A DNA stretch of 64,000 bases from NCBI GenBank assembly GCA_013180625.2, contig SNVD02010171.1:1-64000 (forward strand), written 5' to 3'. This document shows positions 52,241 through 64,000 of the stretch, piece after piece. Position 1 is the stretch's first letter, and every line of letters starts with the position of its first letter. The DNA comes from Boswellia sacra. Its lineage: Eukaryota; Streptophyta; Magnoliopsida; Sapindales; Burseraceae. The notes beneath the pieces are model-generated. The model did not search any database. It saw nothing but the letters and a program-made list of their open reading frames with translations, and was not told the origin of the DNA. A program made the translations under genes and the position numbers.

Positions 52241-54203
52241 CAGTTTCAAGAATTATTTTTCTTCAATATTGTCCACATTAATATATATCAAACATAAACA
52301 ATGGAAAAAATAGATCTAAAGACTAAATCTAAACCTAACTTCACATAATAATTGTCATCAACACTATGAATATCTTCATTTTTTCAATATTGACTCAACA
52401 ATCAACTTCTTGGATTTCAATCTTCACTCATTGCCTTGACATTCCTTTCATGAGAAATTTGTCAGTTTGCCATTTTGGAGTGTTGGAGAGTTGGGAGAAT
52501 GAGTGTATGTATTGCATTTCATCTTTCATATTAACTAACAAGAGTAAATTGGACTTTTTATGTCTACAAGGGATTACATTTAGTCAAATACAAAAAAGAG
52601 GTCATGTATGAAAAAGGACCCCCAAAGGGGTTATTTAAAAAAATAACCCATATTTAGGGATTTTTTTTTATTTGGTAGACTTGAAACGTATGAAATATGT
52701 TTTTTTTTTAATTTGAATTTTCAAATCTTTCATTCGTAAATACTAATTAGTAAATAGGATTTAAGTTATTTTTTAATTATTTTAACCCTGGTAGGTTAAA
52801 TAATTAAAAATTATAATAATTTTATACTCGTGTCAATAATTGTGTTACTTATGTTATCGTGTCAATCGTGTTAACCGTGTCATAAACGACTCTTGTCATA
52901 ATCATCTTCGCTGGTTGAAGGCCCTCAACACGAATACGATGCGATTATTAAGCAAATTGAAAATTTTTACACAAATATGATTAAAGCAAATCCAAATCTG
53001 TAAATTTCTGTGTCGTGTCGTGACCTAAGTTATCACCCCTATAAGGATAGAGAAAGAGAGAGAGAGGTTAAGAAAAGAAGAAGGGTTTTTTGGGCCCATG
53101 GACTCAAATTTATTTACTTAGGCCATTAATTGGTAGGGACGGCAGAATCCATGTACGGGTGCAGGTTTTGCATTTCTGCACCCAAATTGGATGACGTGAT
53201 GTCCTCCCCGATCACCAAATTTTTTTTGGATTTTTTTCATGCAGTACAGGTGTAATTTTCCCTGGATATGTAATTTTTCCCCCTACCCCTTGATTTTACT
53301 CCGATTAAATCCTAGAAAATCCCCGAATTTTCTTGGTTTGTGAAGGACTTCTCTTGTTAAACTGACCAAGTTTCTTTTGAATTTGTTTTGGGCTAACCAA
53401 ATTAATGCAAGGCTCAAGTCCAGCCTATTCAAGTTTCTTTTGAATTTGTTTTCGGCCATTTTAAAATTATATTACAAAATCTTTCTTGTTTTACAAATGT
53501 GATAATGTTAAATTACTGTAAGGAAATTGATTTTAATTAATTAATTAATTTTTCTAATGGCAAGATCACAAATCAATAATGATTTTAGTGGTGGTTAGAT
53601 CTCTTTGTCTCAACCATAATAATATTTTGTAATACTATTACAATGATAGTGGCACTCATTAATGGCCATCTAATTCATTTACGTCAACCCTTTCTTCCAT
53701 TGGCTCCATGCCTTGATAAATATTTTGAGAGTAACTTCTAAGAACAACTAGTCCAAACCGCGATATGGATCAGAACTTGAATGAGCTCTTAAATTCTACA
53801 AAATAAATTATTTCACTAGTAAATCAAAAGTCAATAAGTCACATACAAATAAAAAGGCCTGAAGTCTAATACAAATAAAAAGTTCCACGACAACATAATT
53901 AAAGTCACTAATACAATAATCCAGTACAACATTAAAGTTTCAAACCAAAGTAAAAAAGTAATACCTTGCATCCATAATACAAATTTTAATCAAAAAGAGA
54001 CATCGAATCCTCGTTATCAAAATCATCTTTAGTTAATGATGTCAAAATTTCATCTCTATCATCATCTTCTGCAATCTCTTCTCCAGTAAATATCTTATTT
54101 TTAGGAATGATGGCAATTAGAAAAAGAAATACGATGAAACAAAGTTATTAGTGAAATAATATATAAATATACAACATAATATAATAATACAATTAAAAGT
54201 TTT
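52241..54203. other. No supported gene
   Basis: AT-rich. Contains the hAT-like end at 53040 and a short hairpin at 53168-53193 (gggtgcag...ctgcaccc). 53750-54203 probably includes the 3' UTR of the hAT transposase gene on the minus strand. Confidence 0.4.
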
Positions 54204-56776
54204 TTACCTCGCAATCCAAGCCACAACCAATTTGGTACACATTAAAGCCACCAATGTTTTAGGATGAAATCTACTACAATGTGCACTTAGATGTCTACCA
54301 CTAGTACTGAATGCAGACTTCGAGGCAATTTTAGATACTGGGATAGCCATGATATCCTTAACAATCTTAGACAATATAAGATATGTTCCATATTTGCCTT
54401 CCACCAATTCAAAATATCAAAATCTTCAGAATCCTTAACAGTTTTTCCCTAAAGTAAGCTTCTAACTCTGACACCTCCTCAAATTCTTCTTCTTCAACAT
54501 CTTTAAATGATTGTCAACTTGAATCTAACTTAGTACGCTTAGGCAGTCTTCCTGAAGCTAATGGATTAAACAGAAGACTCACCTTGTTTTTCCAAAGCTA
54601 CACTTGCCCTTGTTAGTGATGATTTAACTTTTGATTTGTATTCTGCAACCAATTGTTCACAAAGAGCTACAATCTTCTCCATATGAATATTGCCCTCATC
54701 TCTATAGATCCTCCACAATGAAAACTTAAGATATAGTTTCTTATACCTATGATCTAACACAACTACTATAACCAAGACCTCATAAATAACATCCCAAAAT
54801 TTTTTAAACTTCTCCAATATCTTACTAGCCATTTCCCTTATCTTCTCATTTGGTAACTCAAGACATTTATCCATTGACGCTCTTATATTACAAATCAAAG
54901 GGAAGAAAGTATTTGTAGCAGGGTACTTACTACCTAAAAAGATTTCTGTCAAGTCATAGAAGGCACTCAAATGGCCATACAAAGCTACAGCGAATGCCCA
55001 CTGTGATTCATTAGGCAAAAAAGTCTAATGAAGCATACGTTGTTTCATGCCAGAAAAAACTTCTTGACGCTCTTACATGGTTGTCAACATCAAGTAAGTA
55101 GAGTTTCACCTAATTTTACAATCAAGAACCAATTTTTACAATCAAGAACCAATTTCCTACCATATGGAATTCACATTTGTCTTGCTGCCTCCTTAAATCA
55201 TTCTATCCTTTTAGGAGTTCCACTCCAGAAGATCACAGTTTCCCTAATTTTTTCAATGCCACCCACAACCACTTCCATTCCATCCTTCACAATTATGTTC
55301 AAGATATGTGCACAACATCTCATATGAATAAATTCCCCTTTCAATAGCAATGATTCCTCATTCAATCTCGAAACCAAAGTTTTAATCATAGCATCATTTG
55401 TTAAGCAGTTATCAATTGTGACAGTGGATAATCTACAATCCCCATTCCAATCCATCAAGCACTTTATTAATACTGAGCAAAGAACATCAGAATTGTGTGG
55501 ACTTGGCACATAGAAACCTAGAAAATTAACCCAAAAAAAAGAAAAAAATTAAAACACAATCATAAGATGTAAAAAAGTAGACAATTGAAAACACTCTGAA
55601 AATGTAATATTACCTCGAAATATACCTTTGTAATTGCCAAGAATTGTCAATGAAGTGTGTTGTAATAACCATGTAACCTTTTATTTGGTTACTAGAAGTT
55701 CACATATCTATTGTAACTGCAACTCTACTACTACAATTCTTTAGAGCCAATTGTTACGACCAACCCAATTTGCTTGCTAGAGTGGCCCAAATAGACATAA
55801 GGCTTAGCCTAGCTTCTAGAAAGCTAGCAAGCCCAAGCCCATCTTCTAGAAATCTCTAGTAAGCCAAGTTTATAGAATTCTCTATTATAAATATCTAGAT
55901 ATTTAGTAGATGATTATATATAGTAAATTAAGACCCTTAGATGCATTAGATCCTAGCCATTCATTTGGGAGGTGGTTCACTATAAATACCCTCCAAGGCT
56001 CATTTGTAAATCATCCAAGCAACCAAGCATTGTAAAGCTTTCTAGTGTAATACAAAGCTCTCTTGCTTAGCAATACTTGTCTCCATCTTCCATCTCTTCT
56101 CTTCTTGCCTACACAGCTCTTTAGCTCAACGGTCGGATCTTCTCCTTGAGCAGGAAGGCAAACTACAAGGCTTACTTAGCAACTTTTGGGTTCAAGTTGT
56201 CTAATTGTCGCACGAGCGAGCTGCTCTAAACTCTAAGCTCATGACACAATGCTGTCTTACATTTCTTAACCTCATGCAGCTTAAAAATTTCCTTTTTCAA
56301 GATATGCCTACTCATTGTGCCAACCAATGGTTGCACATAATCTAAAAAATCCTAGAATGCTTCGTCTTCTATAAATGAAAGTGACAACTCATGCATAATA
56401 ACCATTTTGGCTATATTCTCCCTAGCAATGCTCTTATCAAAGTGATCAGGAATAATTTGTTGCAGATCAATGTCTCCATCTTCTTTCTTCTTAGCTTTCA
56501 AAATTGTTTGCCTAAGTATTTGTTGTGCTCATTGAGAACAACTCTTATAGTGTTGTCTCAAATGTGAAGTTCCATCCCTATAATGTCCACCCTACTTTTT
56601 CTTACAATAGTTGCACACAACCTTGACTTAGTCACTAATGGTCTCTTTTTTAAAATGCTCCCAAACCCAAGATTCATTGTGTGACTCCTGTTGCTCTTCA
56701 CCACCACCAGTTGGAGCATCACTTGAATCAATTGGGAAATGTTGTGAAAGAGACATTTTAATCCAAAAAAAGTCAA
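54204..56776 (-). pseudogene. hAT transposase (BED-finger, RICESLEEPER/Ac type), decayed
   Basis: In 5' to 3' order on the minus strand: BED zinc finger near 56720-56560 (SWVWEHFKK; in another frame VCNYCKKK and GTSHLRQH); 56470-56260 (ARENIAKMVIMHELSLSF, MSRHILKKE); after a solo LTR, SRVAVTIDM and a stop where the family has W; 55509-55198 (CLMDWNGDCRLSTVTIDN, RCCAHILNIIVKDGM); 55018-54566 (FPLICNIRASMDKC, VVVLDHRYKKLYLKF); and the C-terminal dimerisation segment 54407-54204 (KDIMAIPVSKIASKSAFSTSG). Multiple stops and frameshifts make it inactive. Several Ac-family acidic catalytic positions cannot be checked across the breaks. Confidence 0.88.
55752..56246. mobile_element. Solo LTR inserted in the hAT transposase gene
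   Basis: The 495-bp segment begins tgttacgacc and ends catgaca, with caat on both sides (55748-55751, 56247-56250). It interrupts the transposase frame between KKCKT and ALKNC, which rejoin when it is removed. It contains a plus-strand TATA-like ctataaata near 55981. No retrotransposon interior is present, so it is a solo LTR left by recombination. Confidence 0.65.
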
Positions 56777-56829
56777 TATTGGAATAAATTTTCTTCAAAG
56801 AATATGGAGTAAATTGAATTAACAAGTTT

Positions 56830-58820
56830 GATTTAACGTCTCCAATTTAGAAATAGATTATGCATTGAAAGCAAAGATCAGATGTTAGTTTATTGTTCTA
56901 CATAAAAGCATGCAAAGTTGATAGCTAGCTAAAATTCATTCCTCCAATACACATTTAAATGTCATATAATAAGAATTATAATTAAACTATTTATAAAACT
57001 GTAAAGACAATTCATTATTGCATGCATTAAAAGCAAAGATCGGATACCGTTTATATTATTATTATTTTTTTGCTTTTATCCCCGAAGTACAACCATTGAT
57101 ATAAGGTTATGGAAAAACTAATTACAACAGCTACTATTACATATATATTCTATATATCTAATCTAACTCAAAAATTGGTAGCTCGACGTCTCCTTTCGAT
57201 CTTCATTTTCCTTGTTTTTGTCTATTTATGGAGAATATTAAGGAATGAGACAGCAGAAAATATTCAATTTCAATTTTCTGTTCTAGAAGCAAAAGTTAAT
57301 TTTCCGTTCATATCATTAATTTTAAAGCTAAAAAAAAAAAAAGAAAAAGAAAAAGCTAAGTGATTTGTAATGCCTATTAAAGTTGTTTTGATAAATCATA
57401 AATGATACATGAATAAAAAATTAGTATTAAGGAGTATAACATAGGTATTTACACCTTATTTAACCTATATTTTCTATTATCTTGCCTTTAACAATAATTT
57501 AATCAATGAATAATTTGGTTATTTACTTGTTTTTTTTAATTAAAACTAAGGTGTTTAGAATATTTGACAATATTCAATTCATGATATATCCATGCACAAA
57601 TGAAATAAGAACACACTAAAACACAAACGAAAATCTGGTCTAGTCTCATTAATGCGTAAAGCCAATCCATCCATGCGTACATAAAATAAGTCCACTTCAA
57701 CTAGTACAACACAGAATTTAATCACAGCCCAAATCTTATGCTTGCAAGAGCTGGTTCAAGCTATTAAAGCCCTTGACTCACACCTTAATCCGTTTAAATA
57801 CATACGCATGAATGAAACAAGACTGATTCCACCGAATCCAATCAAATTTTCACAATAAGACAAAGTTCAAAAGTACACGACACACAAACTACATAAAAAG
57901 AAAAGCATTATATGATCCCTCCATCTCATTTTAGCTAAGCGACGCTACTGCAAAAATGGAGCACAAAATTTTATGCTGAAACAATTATTCCTCATACAAA
58001 TATAGCAAACAGCACAATTAACACAACAATTTAAGAAAAGGAATCGATCAATTCCAAAAACAAGCAAAATCAAGATTAAATTTTTGTAATATAAAGACTG
58101 AAATGAGAGAGAATAAGTGACTGAAATGAGAGAGAATAAGTGACTAAGTGTTGACTGGTATAGGTTACCTTCACTTTGTCTATGAAAGAGGACGATAGAG
58201 ATAGAGGGAGCATCAATCTATCTAGTGGTGGCTGACCAGCGATAGCAAGAGGACTAAAGAGAGGTGACTGCAGTGAAATTGATAGAGAACGAGCAAAGGC
58301 GTGAGATGAGAATTGATTAGGGCCAGGTATATGCAGGATTTGGATTTTTTAAGGGAAAATTGAAAAATGGACATAATTAGAGGCTGTTGATAAAATTTAG
58401 ACACATCCCGAAAAATTTTCATGTCATAGACATTTTCTTGACAAAAAGACTCAATTACCCTTATATATTCAATTTTTTATTTCCCTCTTCAGACAAAAAT
58501 TATTGAAACCCCTCAACATCGCTTGAAACACAAACCGACACGAGCATCGACTGAGGATAGAAGCAAGACGACGTAGACAGAAGCACCCATCGACACTGAG
58601 GTACGTTTATTTGTCGGTTTTTACGTAATTTTAGTGATTTATTTGGTTGTTTTCTGTTTCGTTAGATTTGATTTAGTTTTTAGGGAATCTTAATTAGAGA
58701 TTTGAGTTTCCGTCAGATTTGTGAACTTATTCTGTGTTTTTAGGGATAAATCTAGCATTATTATGTTATTTTTGTGGTTTGATGTGCATGAAAACTGTGA
58801 AAACCGACTGGTTTTAACGC
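56830..58820. other. Intergenic, no gene supported
   Basis: Likely 5' flank of the hAT transposase gene and 5' flank/leader of the DUF1985 gene. A 25-bp direct duplication (gactgaaatgagagagaataagt) occurs at about 58098 and 58121. The short ORFs have no recognisable content. Confidence 0.4.
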
Positions 58821-58829
58821 AAAGTAGAC

Positions 58830-59110
58830 GATGGCGAGTGTCAGATTTTTGTCGACACGACTCGACACGTCACGACTCGACACTGACGTGTCGAGTCATG
58901 TCAGATTCACAATCGACACTCGATATCAGTCTATTTTTTAAGACATCGAGTGTCGGATTATGAATCTGACACTTGACACTACCTTTCATCTGACATGTCG
59001 AGTGTCAGATACGTGAAACTGACATATCGATGTCTCAAACCATGTATTTGACACTCGACATATCGGATGAAAGGTAATATCGAGTGTCAGATTATGAATT
59101 TGAAACTCGA
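58830..59110. repeat. GTCGAGTGTCAGAT repeat cluster with inverted arms
   Basis: Motifs gtcgagtgtcagat and gacactcgaca recur about ten times in both orientations. Arms 58961-59010 and 59049-59097 are inverted copies (about 85 percent) around a 40-bp loop. The cluster lies just upstream of the DUF1985 open frames, so it may be a terminal or promoter repeat of a MULE. Confidence 0.75.
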
Positions 59111-59302
59111 ATAATCTGACATCCGACAAAGTTGTATAGTCAGTTGGAGGAATCTGACAGGAGTTTTATCGGTTTATGTTGTCGAGATCGATCGAGCAAG
59201 TCGAGTGTTGTCGAGCGTTTTGGTAGTTTGCTTGTTTGAGCTTTGTTTTTTTTTTTTGTCTTTTTGTATCATATTTTACTATAACGGCCTTGTATTTGTT
59301 GG

Positions 59303-62300
59303 TTGAAGCAAATAGCAAGTGAATTTGGACTGTCCTTCACTCTAAAGACACCATATGATGAGCACTACCATGCGATGATCACAAACTTAATACGTTTGGA
59401 CTGTATTGAATGGATTCGTGCGAACTTGAATGCAAGGCAAAAAGACATGTTTCATGATTCATGTTTTGGGTTTATCCTAGACATTCGGGAGCTGTCCTTT
59501 CCATCTCAATTGGTGCACAATGTGCTTCTGTAGGAGGTTAATACTGTGGGTTACGATGAAGAGATATGATTCCTTATTGAAGGTCAAAATATGGTTTTGA
59601 ACTACAATATAGTTAAAAAATCTTATTTTTGAGCATCTGGTATTTGTAGTTATTTTTTTGTAACCATTATTGCCTTCTTATGTTTTTTTTCCCTTTTTTG
59701 CAGGAAGACTGATTCGTTTTTCTGCCCACGAGTTTGGTTTGGTTACCGGATTGAGATTTGCTTCCACGGGCGCCACCAATACTGACTGTGTTGAATCCAT
59801 ACCCTTTGTTGGATACGTACTTCGAGGGTGAGGACATGGAGCTTAGGGATTTCTATGGGAGACTTCAGGATTTGAATGTGTCTCGTATGCTAGACGAGGA
59901 TGTTGTGAAGTTGGCGTTGTACTACGTGTTGGAGCATTTTTTCATGGCACGTGATCAATGCCGACTTGTCTCACATGTGTGGTTGAATTTTGTCAACACA
60001 CTGGATAATTTTAATAATTATCCATGGAGTTTGGTGTCTTTTGATAAGACACTTAAAGGAATGAAAAACGTTTTGGACAGCAAAGTATAAGAAGCGAGCC
60101 CAAGCGAAGACGAAGCAGGTAGAGAGATATAACTTAGAACGGTGCTTTTACGCTATTCAGGTACATACTGCAAAACATGTTGTTGACGTGTTTATTAGTT
60201 TCTTTAGCTTACATATTTAAATATATATTGTCACTAAATAACCTTATGTTATGAAAGTTTGGTTGTACGAGGTCGTGTCGTACATTGGCGAGACTTTTGA
60301 GCGAGTGGGCAAGGATTGTGAGGGGAGGATACCGCACTTGTTGAAGTGGGAGACAAAGAAGACCCCGTCAAAGCACATCGTCAAACATGATGTCCTACGG
60401 GTTAGGAGACTGGTATGTACGGCTCTGCTGTCATATGAACTTTTCTTGTTTTTAGTCACACCGAATCACTGTTTAATCTGATTGATTATTTGTTTACGCA
60501 GGCTCGTCCACTCGTCCTTTTGGAGCCATCTAAGGCGGAGCAGAGGACATATTAGTATGTTAGACTCGCTGAAGTTGTTGGCATTCGGAGGGGTGCACAT
60601 GTGGCCTGGGCGACATCTGTAGATGCTCCATTATTGCCCATTGAGAGGATTGAGCCACTTTCGATAGAGGATCCCTTTGCTCCACCTCTTACTGGTCATA
60701 ATTTCCCATTTAGACCTGATGTAGGGCCACTCAGAGACACAGTCAATCCTGCAGGTGATGTTCGTATCCAGCGTACGAAAGTTACGGTCACGAGGATCCA
60801 TCCGAAACTCATGCCACTGGACATAATCCTCTCTATAGGCTTGATGTGGGGTTAGACATGGGCAGTCACTACCCTCATTAATCCTGCGTTGGAGATGTTC
60901 GACAGCTATGGAGTGACAGGCGATTCAATTCCTGTGTCGGGTCGTGCGACCACCTACCGTGATATTTTCCTTTCTGTACACGATGTTCCTCCAAGCTCAC
61001 AGGTATGTAATGAGAATTTACATTCGTATTCTTATCCGTTTACATTTGCTACTCCGTTGGTTTATGAAGGCTCTCGTTAATAATGACACACAAGTGCAAC
61101 CAATCCATGATGAGTTCTAGAGCACAATTCTACGTGAGCTTACAATATTAGGGGCAGAGAATAAGGAATTGCAAGAGGAGATAGTTCTTCTACGTAAGGC
61201 TATTGTATGACTGGGTGGCTACTTTAGATACGCTAACACGATACGTTGTAAAAGTTATAAAACGGATTATGTGATTTTCACACTTAACCTGATGTTGAGG
61301 TTTGCTTTAATACAGGATTCAGATTGAGATTCGGATGAAGGTTTGGGTGATGATGGTGAAGGTCAACAGCCAATTGAACCTGATCCTGTGGACACGAGTG
61401 TTTGTGCTGCCGATGCTCCTCCCACGAGCTTCGTTTCACGCCGAGGTCTTCGGCTACTTCCATGAAAAGCATAAGCGAAGCCCCTTTGTCAGTCTATCGG
61501 GTAGAAAGAGGGCGAAGGCTGAGCCATAGCAAAAAGCCCCAGACGATCAGCATGTACAATCAGAGGCCCCGGTTGTTTAGCATCCAGAGAGACGAGATCA
61601 GCAGGCCCCCGAGGATACAGACAATGTTCTCGTCGTGTAGACTCAGGTTCTACTATTTGACCCACGTGCCCCCCTAGCAGATGCTGATGTCGATACATTC
61701 GATGCATGGCTAGGGGATGTGGAGGGTGATATTGATTTGGGTGTCTACAACATCGATCGTAAGTTTTTCAAGACGCTGCTGAAGCCGTCAAACTGGCTTG
61801 CATCTGAGGTAGTTTAAGTCCTTCTCGTCTCCTCCAATATTGCAATATACATTTTGAATTATTATTGATAACTATTACTGCATTTATTACATGGATAGCT
61901 ACTTGTGGATGCTATATTGTAGAGCTCGTGCTATGGCCGTACCTGATGTCCAGAAGTCTGCTTTCCTGGACACCATATTCTGGGCACGTATTTCAAATAC
62001 ATCTAAATTTGTAATTAATTTTTTATTCCTTCAATGCGTTAACCGAACTCATGAAAGTGCAATTGAAAGTGAAGTCATTGTGGGAACAATACTTGGACAA
62101 ACTGGATGACATTAACTGAGTGAACGAGGATGATATGATCCAGTTTGTCCTAAGAGAGATGCCCTTCGTTGGAAGACCATGGGTCGATGTGGACAAGGTG
62201 AGTATATTTATATTCATAGAGTTAGTATGTGCCTTTTTATTTGAAATGTTGTGATTGATTTCTAATGGTGTCAATTTCCTTTTCAGCTCTATGTCTCTGT

Positions 62301-62600
62301 TAACATCGGCTGAGATCATTGGGTGATAGCCAAGGTGAATTTGAATCGCCGTGACGTTGTCATGTATGACTCATCTGTTTGGACATAGTTCCACAAACAC
62401 AGTCACAAAGACAGTCCGGTGGTGTCAATGGATATTCAGGTATTCTTGACTTCCCTGCAAGCCCATACAACATTATTCGCATTGAGGATGAGACCGAGGT
62501 GCCACAGTAGGAGCCTAGGGGAGGAGCGTACGGTGTATACTGTTTGAAGTACATCGAGTTCTTAGCAGGGGCATTTCATTGACAGCCATTAAGGCATTCA
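59303..62600 (+). pseudogene. DUF1985/Ulp1-like transposon protein, decayed
   Basis: Successive plus-strand pieces: 59303-59530 (RQKDMFHDSCFGFIL); 59704-60090 (RFSAHEFGLVTGLRF, LALYYVLEHFFM, WSLVSFDKTL); 60251-60420 (VWLYEVVSYIGE); 62125-62220 (MIQFVLREMPFVGRPW); 62290-62400 (DHWVIAKVNLNRRDVVMYDSS); 62500-62580 (GVYCLKYIEFLAG). The first part matches the DUF1985 domain and the last the Ulp1 (C48) peptidase core, a pairing found in plant MULE-associated ULP genes. There is a stop within NIG-DHW. Where DCG is expected (about 62526-62534) the codons give AYG, so the catalytic Cys is Tyr. Numerous stops lie between 60095 and 62130. Confidence 0.75.
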
Positions 62601-62799
62601 TGGACGAATGCCAGCGGAAGAGAATAATGGTAAACTTTGGCTCAATCGCATTCATCCACAGGCAGAGGAGGCCGCCACGACTGCCACAATAGGGATTGCT
62701 GATGTTATGTCAACAGATGTTCTGACCACTATTGGGCATACCGATGTTGATTCAACAGAGCTTGAGCAGCAGTCTAGCACGACTGTACCATGATTTCAT

Positions 62800-63474
62800 G
62801 TCACGTATATATTATGTTTAGTTACGCATTTTTTTTTGGTTGATATTTTATGGATATTTACACATTATTATATAGTGATATTTTTTTTGTATAGTCCCAC
62901 ATGTCTTCCATGTATAGTGGTACGAAAACTTTTACATACATATTTTTTCGATTGTAGTAGTACATAAATGTTTTCCATGTTCTCCGGTTGTATACATGTT
63001 TGCCATGTATAGTGGAGGCGAGTGCGCTCCGTGATCACATCTCTATTGATCTTCTTTGATGTTACTTCTGGAGTTATAGTCACCTAAACAATTAATAAAT
63101 ACTTTCCGGCTAAGTATTGTTAGGCTACGACATCAAATGAGAGTTGTGATTTCGAATGAAGGCTTTATACTCATACATGAATGTTTTATAGCCGGACAAA
63201 GCACATAAAGGAGAATCTCATACACGAATATTTAGTTTAATGAAAAAGCACATAAATTCATGTTTAATACATTAATGTTACATACATTGACAAAGCACAT
63301 GAATGAGTGTTTCATACATAAATGTTTCATACAATGACAAAATCACATTTAAGAAAGTTATTAATTTGAACAATCCACAAATTGGAATAAAATCAATAGA
63401 CTACGTCGCTTATATCAAACAAATAATATTACATAGAAAAAATAACTCCTTCCTTACATTTGGTGGACATCATC
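62800..63474. other. Spacer between ULP-like gene and MULE transposase 3' end
   Basis: No gene is seen. Direct repeats of 'catgaatgtttcatac'-type text recur at 63170-63330. Confidence 0.4.
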
Positions 63475-64000
63475 CCCTGTCATGAAGTGCAACTGGGTTT
63501 CGACAAGTTTGACGATTATGTCTGGAACCTCCACAACGCCTGCAAGTTTGAGACGAGCTAGACTTACCGATGGAAGTGATTTGATTCCTCCAAGGATGAC
63601 CGGCTGGTCTCCTCATGACTGGTGGTAGAACCACTCTGTTGCAAACCTTCTTAGGAACCATCCAATCCTCACTAACTCCAATAGGAACAACCAGTAGAGC
63701 ATATGCATGTAGTAATGTTTCAGTTGTATATCAATAGGCACAATAATCGTGGCATGTCAGTAGATTCATAAGTTTGTAAATAACTAATACATGTGCACAT
63801 GGAAGCTGGTCAAGATCAAACACCCGGCAAGTGCATGTACGAGTGTGCATGTCAACGATGCTAACACAGTCGTTGCCTCTAACCTCATACATAGTAAGAG
63901 AGATACCATTAACCATCATACGTTCTCCTTCCTTTAAACGCTCCTCCATCAACTTGTTAGCCCACGATGAGAGATGTAATTCTGAGTTAGCAAATAATTG
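63475..64000 (-). CDS. MuDR-type transposase, C-terminal end (partial, runs off window)
   Basis: The minus strand enters at the window edge. The first piece (63952-63731) has the SWIM zinc finger: CTCRVFDLDQLPCAHV within MHTRTCTCRVFDLDQLPCAH, giving the C-x-C-x(n)-C-x-H pattern. The second piece (63661-63475) has RRPAGHPWRNQITS followed by the zinc knuckle CRRCGGSRHNRQTC. A possible intron or frame change near 63700-63730 separates them. SWIM plus zinc knuckle is the standard C-terminus of plant MULE transposases. The DDE domain would lie beyond 64000, so activity cannot be judged. It faces the DUF1985/Ulp1 gene tail to tail, which suggests a single element. Confidence 0.8.

Larger units (their letters stand above)
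43817..53040. mobile_element. hAT-like terminal repeats enclosing 9.2 kb of nested repeats
   Basis: Left end taggggtggtaattcatg; right end, reverse-complemented, taggggtgataacttagg. Subterminal regions at 43850-44100 and 52800-53010 both carry repeated cacgat/cgtgtc motifs, typical of plant hAT elements of this type. The 8-bp flanks do not match (atggcatc versus ataaggat), so the two ends may belong to different copies. No hAT transposase lies between them. Confidence 0.5.

Noticed and set aside
52008..52313. 101-codon ORF with repeated CLEKRVVQN-type peptide
   Set aside because: It comes from a 60-bp tandem array with two overlapping open frames; more likely non-coding.
43817..53040. A single complete hAT element of 9.2 kb
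   Set aside because: The ends resemble each other, but the 8-bp flanks do not match and no transposase lies inside; reported only as paired-looking termini.
53168..53193. Short perfect hairpin gggtgcag...ctgcaccc
   Set aside because: Isolated 8-bp stem without a T-run or element context; insufficient to call a terminator or MITE.

Overview
The window looks like nuclear DNA of a flowering plant, probably a eudicot. It is AT-rich, its genes are split by short GT-AG introns, and its identifiable proteins are plant-type: a caffeate-type O-methyltransferase family, the BAT1 amino-acid permease, delta-COP, a Golgi golgin and a mitochondrial uL22. Most of the 64 kb is transposon-derived. Everything here was read by eye; exon borders are inferred from GT-AG signals and protein family knowledge.

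Layout. 1-1.98 kb: O-methyltransferase (OMT) exons 2-4 on the minus strand, with no exon 1. 2-5.7 kb: a long AG microsatellite, several miniature inverted-repeat elements and a tandem repeat split by a MITE that has a 9-bp target duplication. 5.7-28.0 kb: three nested transposons. A hAT-ended element (8-bp duplication ATGATAAG) is split by a CACTA element (3-bp duplication AAT) carrying a Ulp1-like protease gene. That CACTA element in turn holds a second CACTA-ended segment of about 15 kb. The inner segment carries fragments of five unrelated host genes, all on the plus strand and with introns kept: a DedA-like membrane protein, BAT1, delta-COP, trimethylguanosine synthase (TGS1) and a GRAB-domain golgin. 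28.06-28.89 kb: a PIF/Harbinger-like element. 30.2-37.4 kb: four more broken OMT copies in opposing orientations, partly made by duplication of an already rearranged block.

38.9-42.7 kb is the only clearly intact host segment: dihydroneopterin aldolase (folate synthesis, plus strand) and mitochondrial ribosomal protein uL22 (six exons, minus strand), arranged tail to tail. 42.9-53.0 kb is again repetitive. It holds a short inverted repeat upstream of uL22, hAT-like ends with GTGTCG-type repeats, a near-perfect 2.2-kb palindrome (44.73-46.99 kb) with a third copy of its outer end at 48.2 kb, GC-rich tandem repeats and a MULE zinc-knuckle remnant. 54.2-56.8 kb is a decayed BED-finger hAT transposase gene split by a solo LTR. 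58.8-64 kb holds a decayed DUF1985/Ulp1-like gene and, on the opposite strand at the window edge, the C-terminal end of a MuDR-type transposase.

The strongest candidate for something new is the inner CACTA segment with five collinear host-gene fragments, one of which (delta-COP) keeps an uninterrupted reading frame over five exons. The second is the 2.2-kb palindrome, a plausible source of hairpin RNA. No CRISPR array, tRNA or rRNA gene was recognised.
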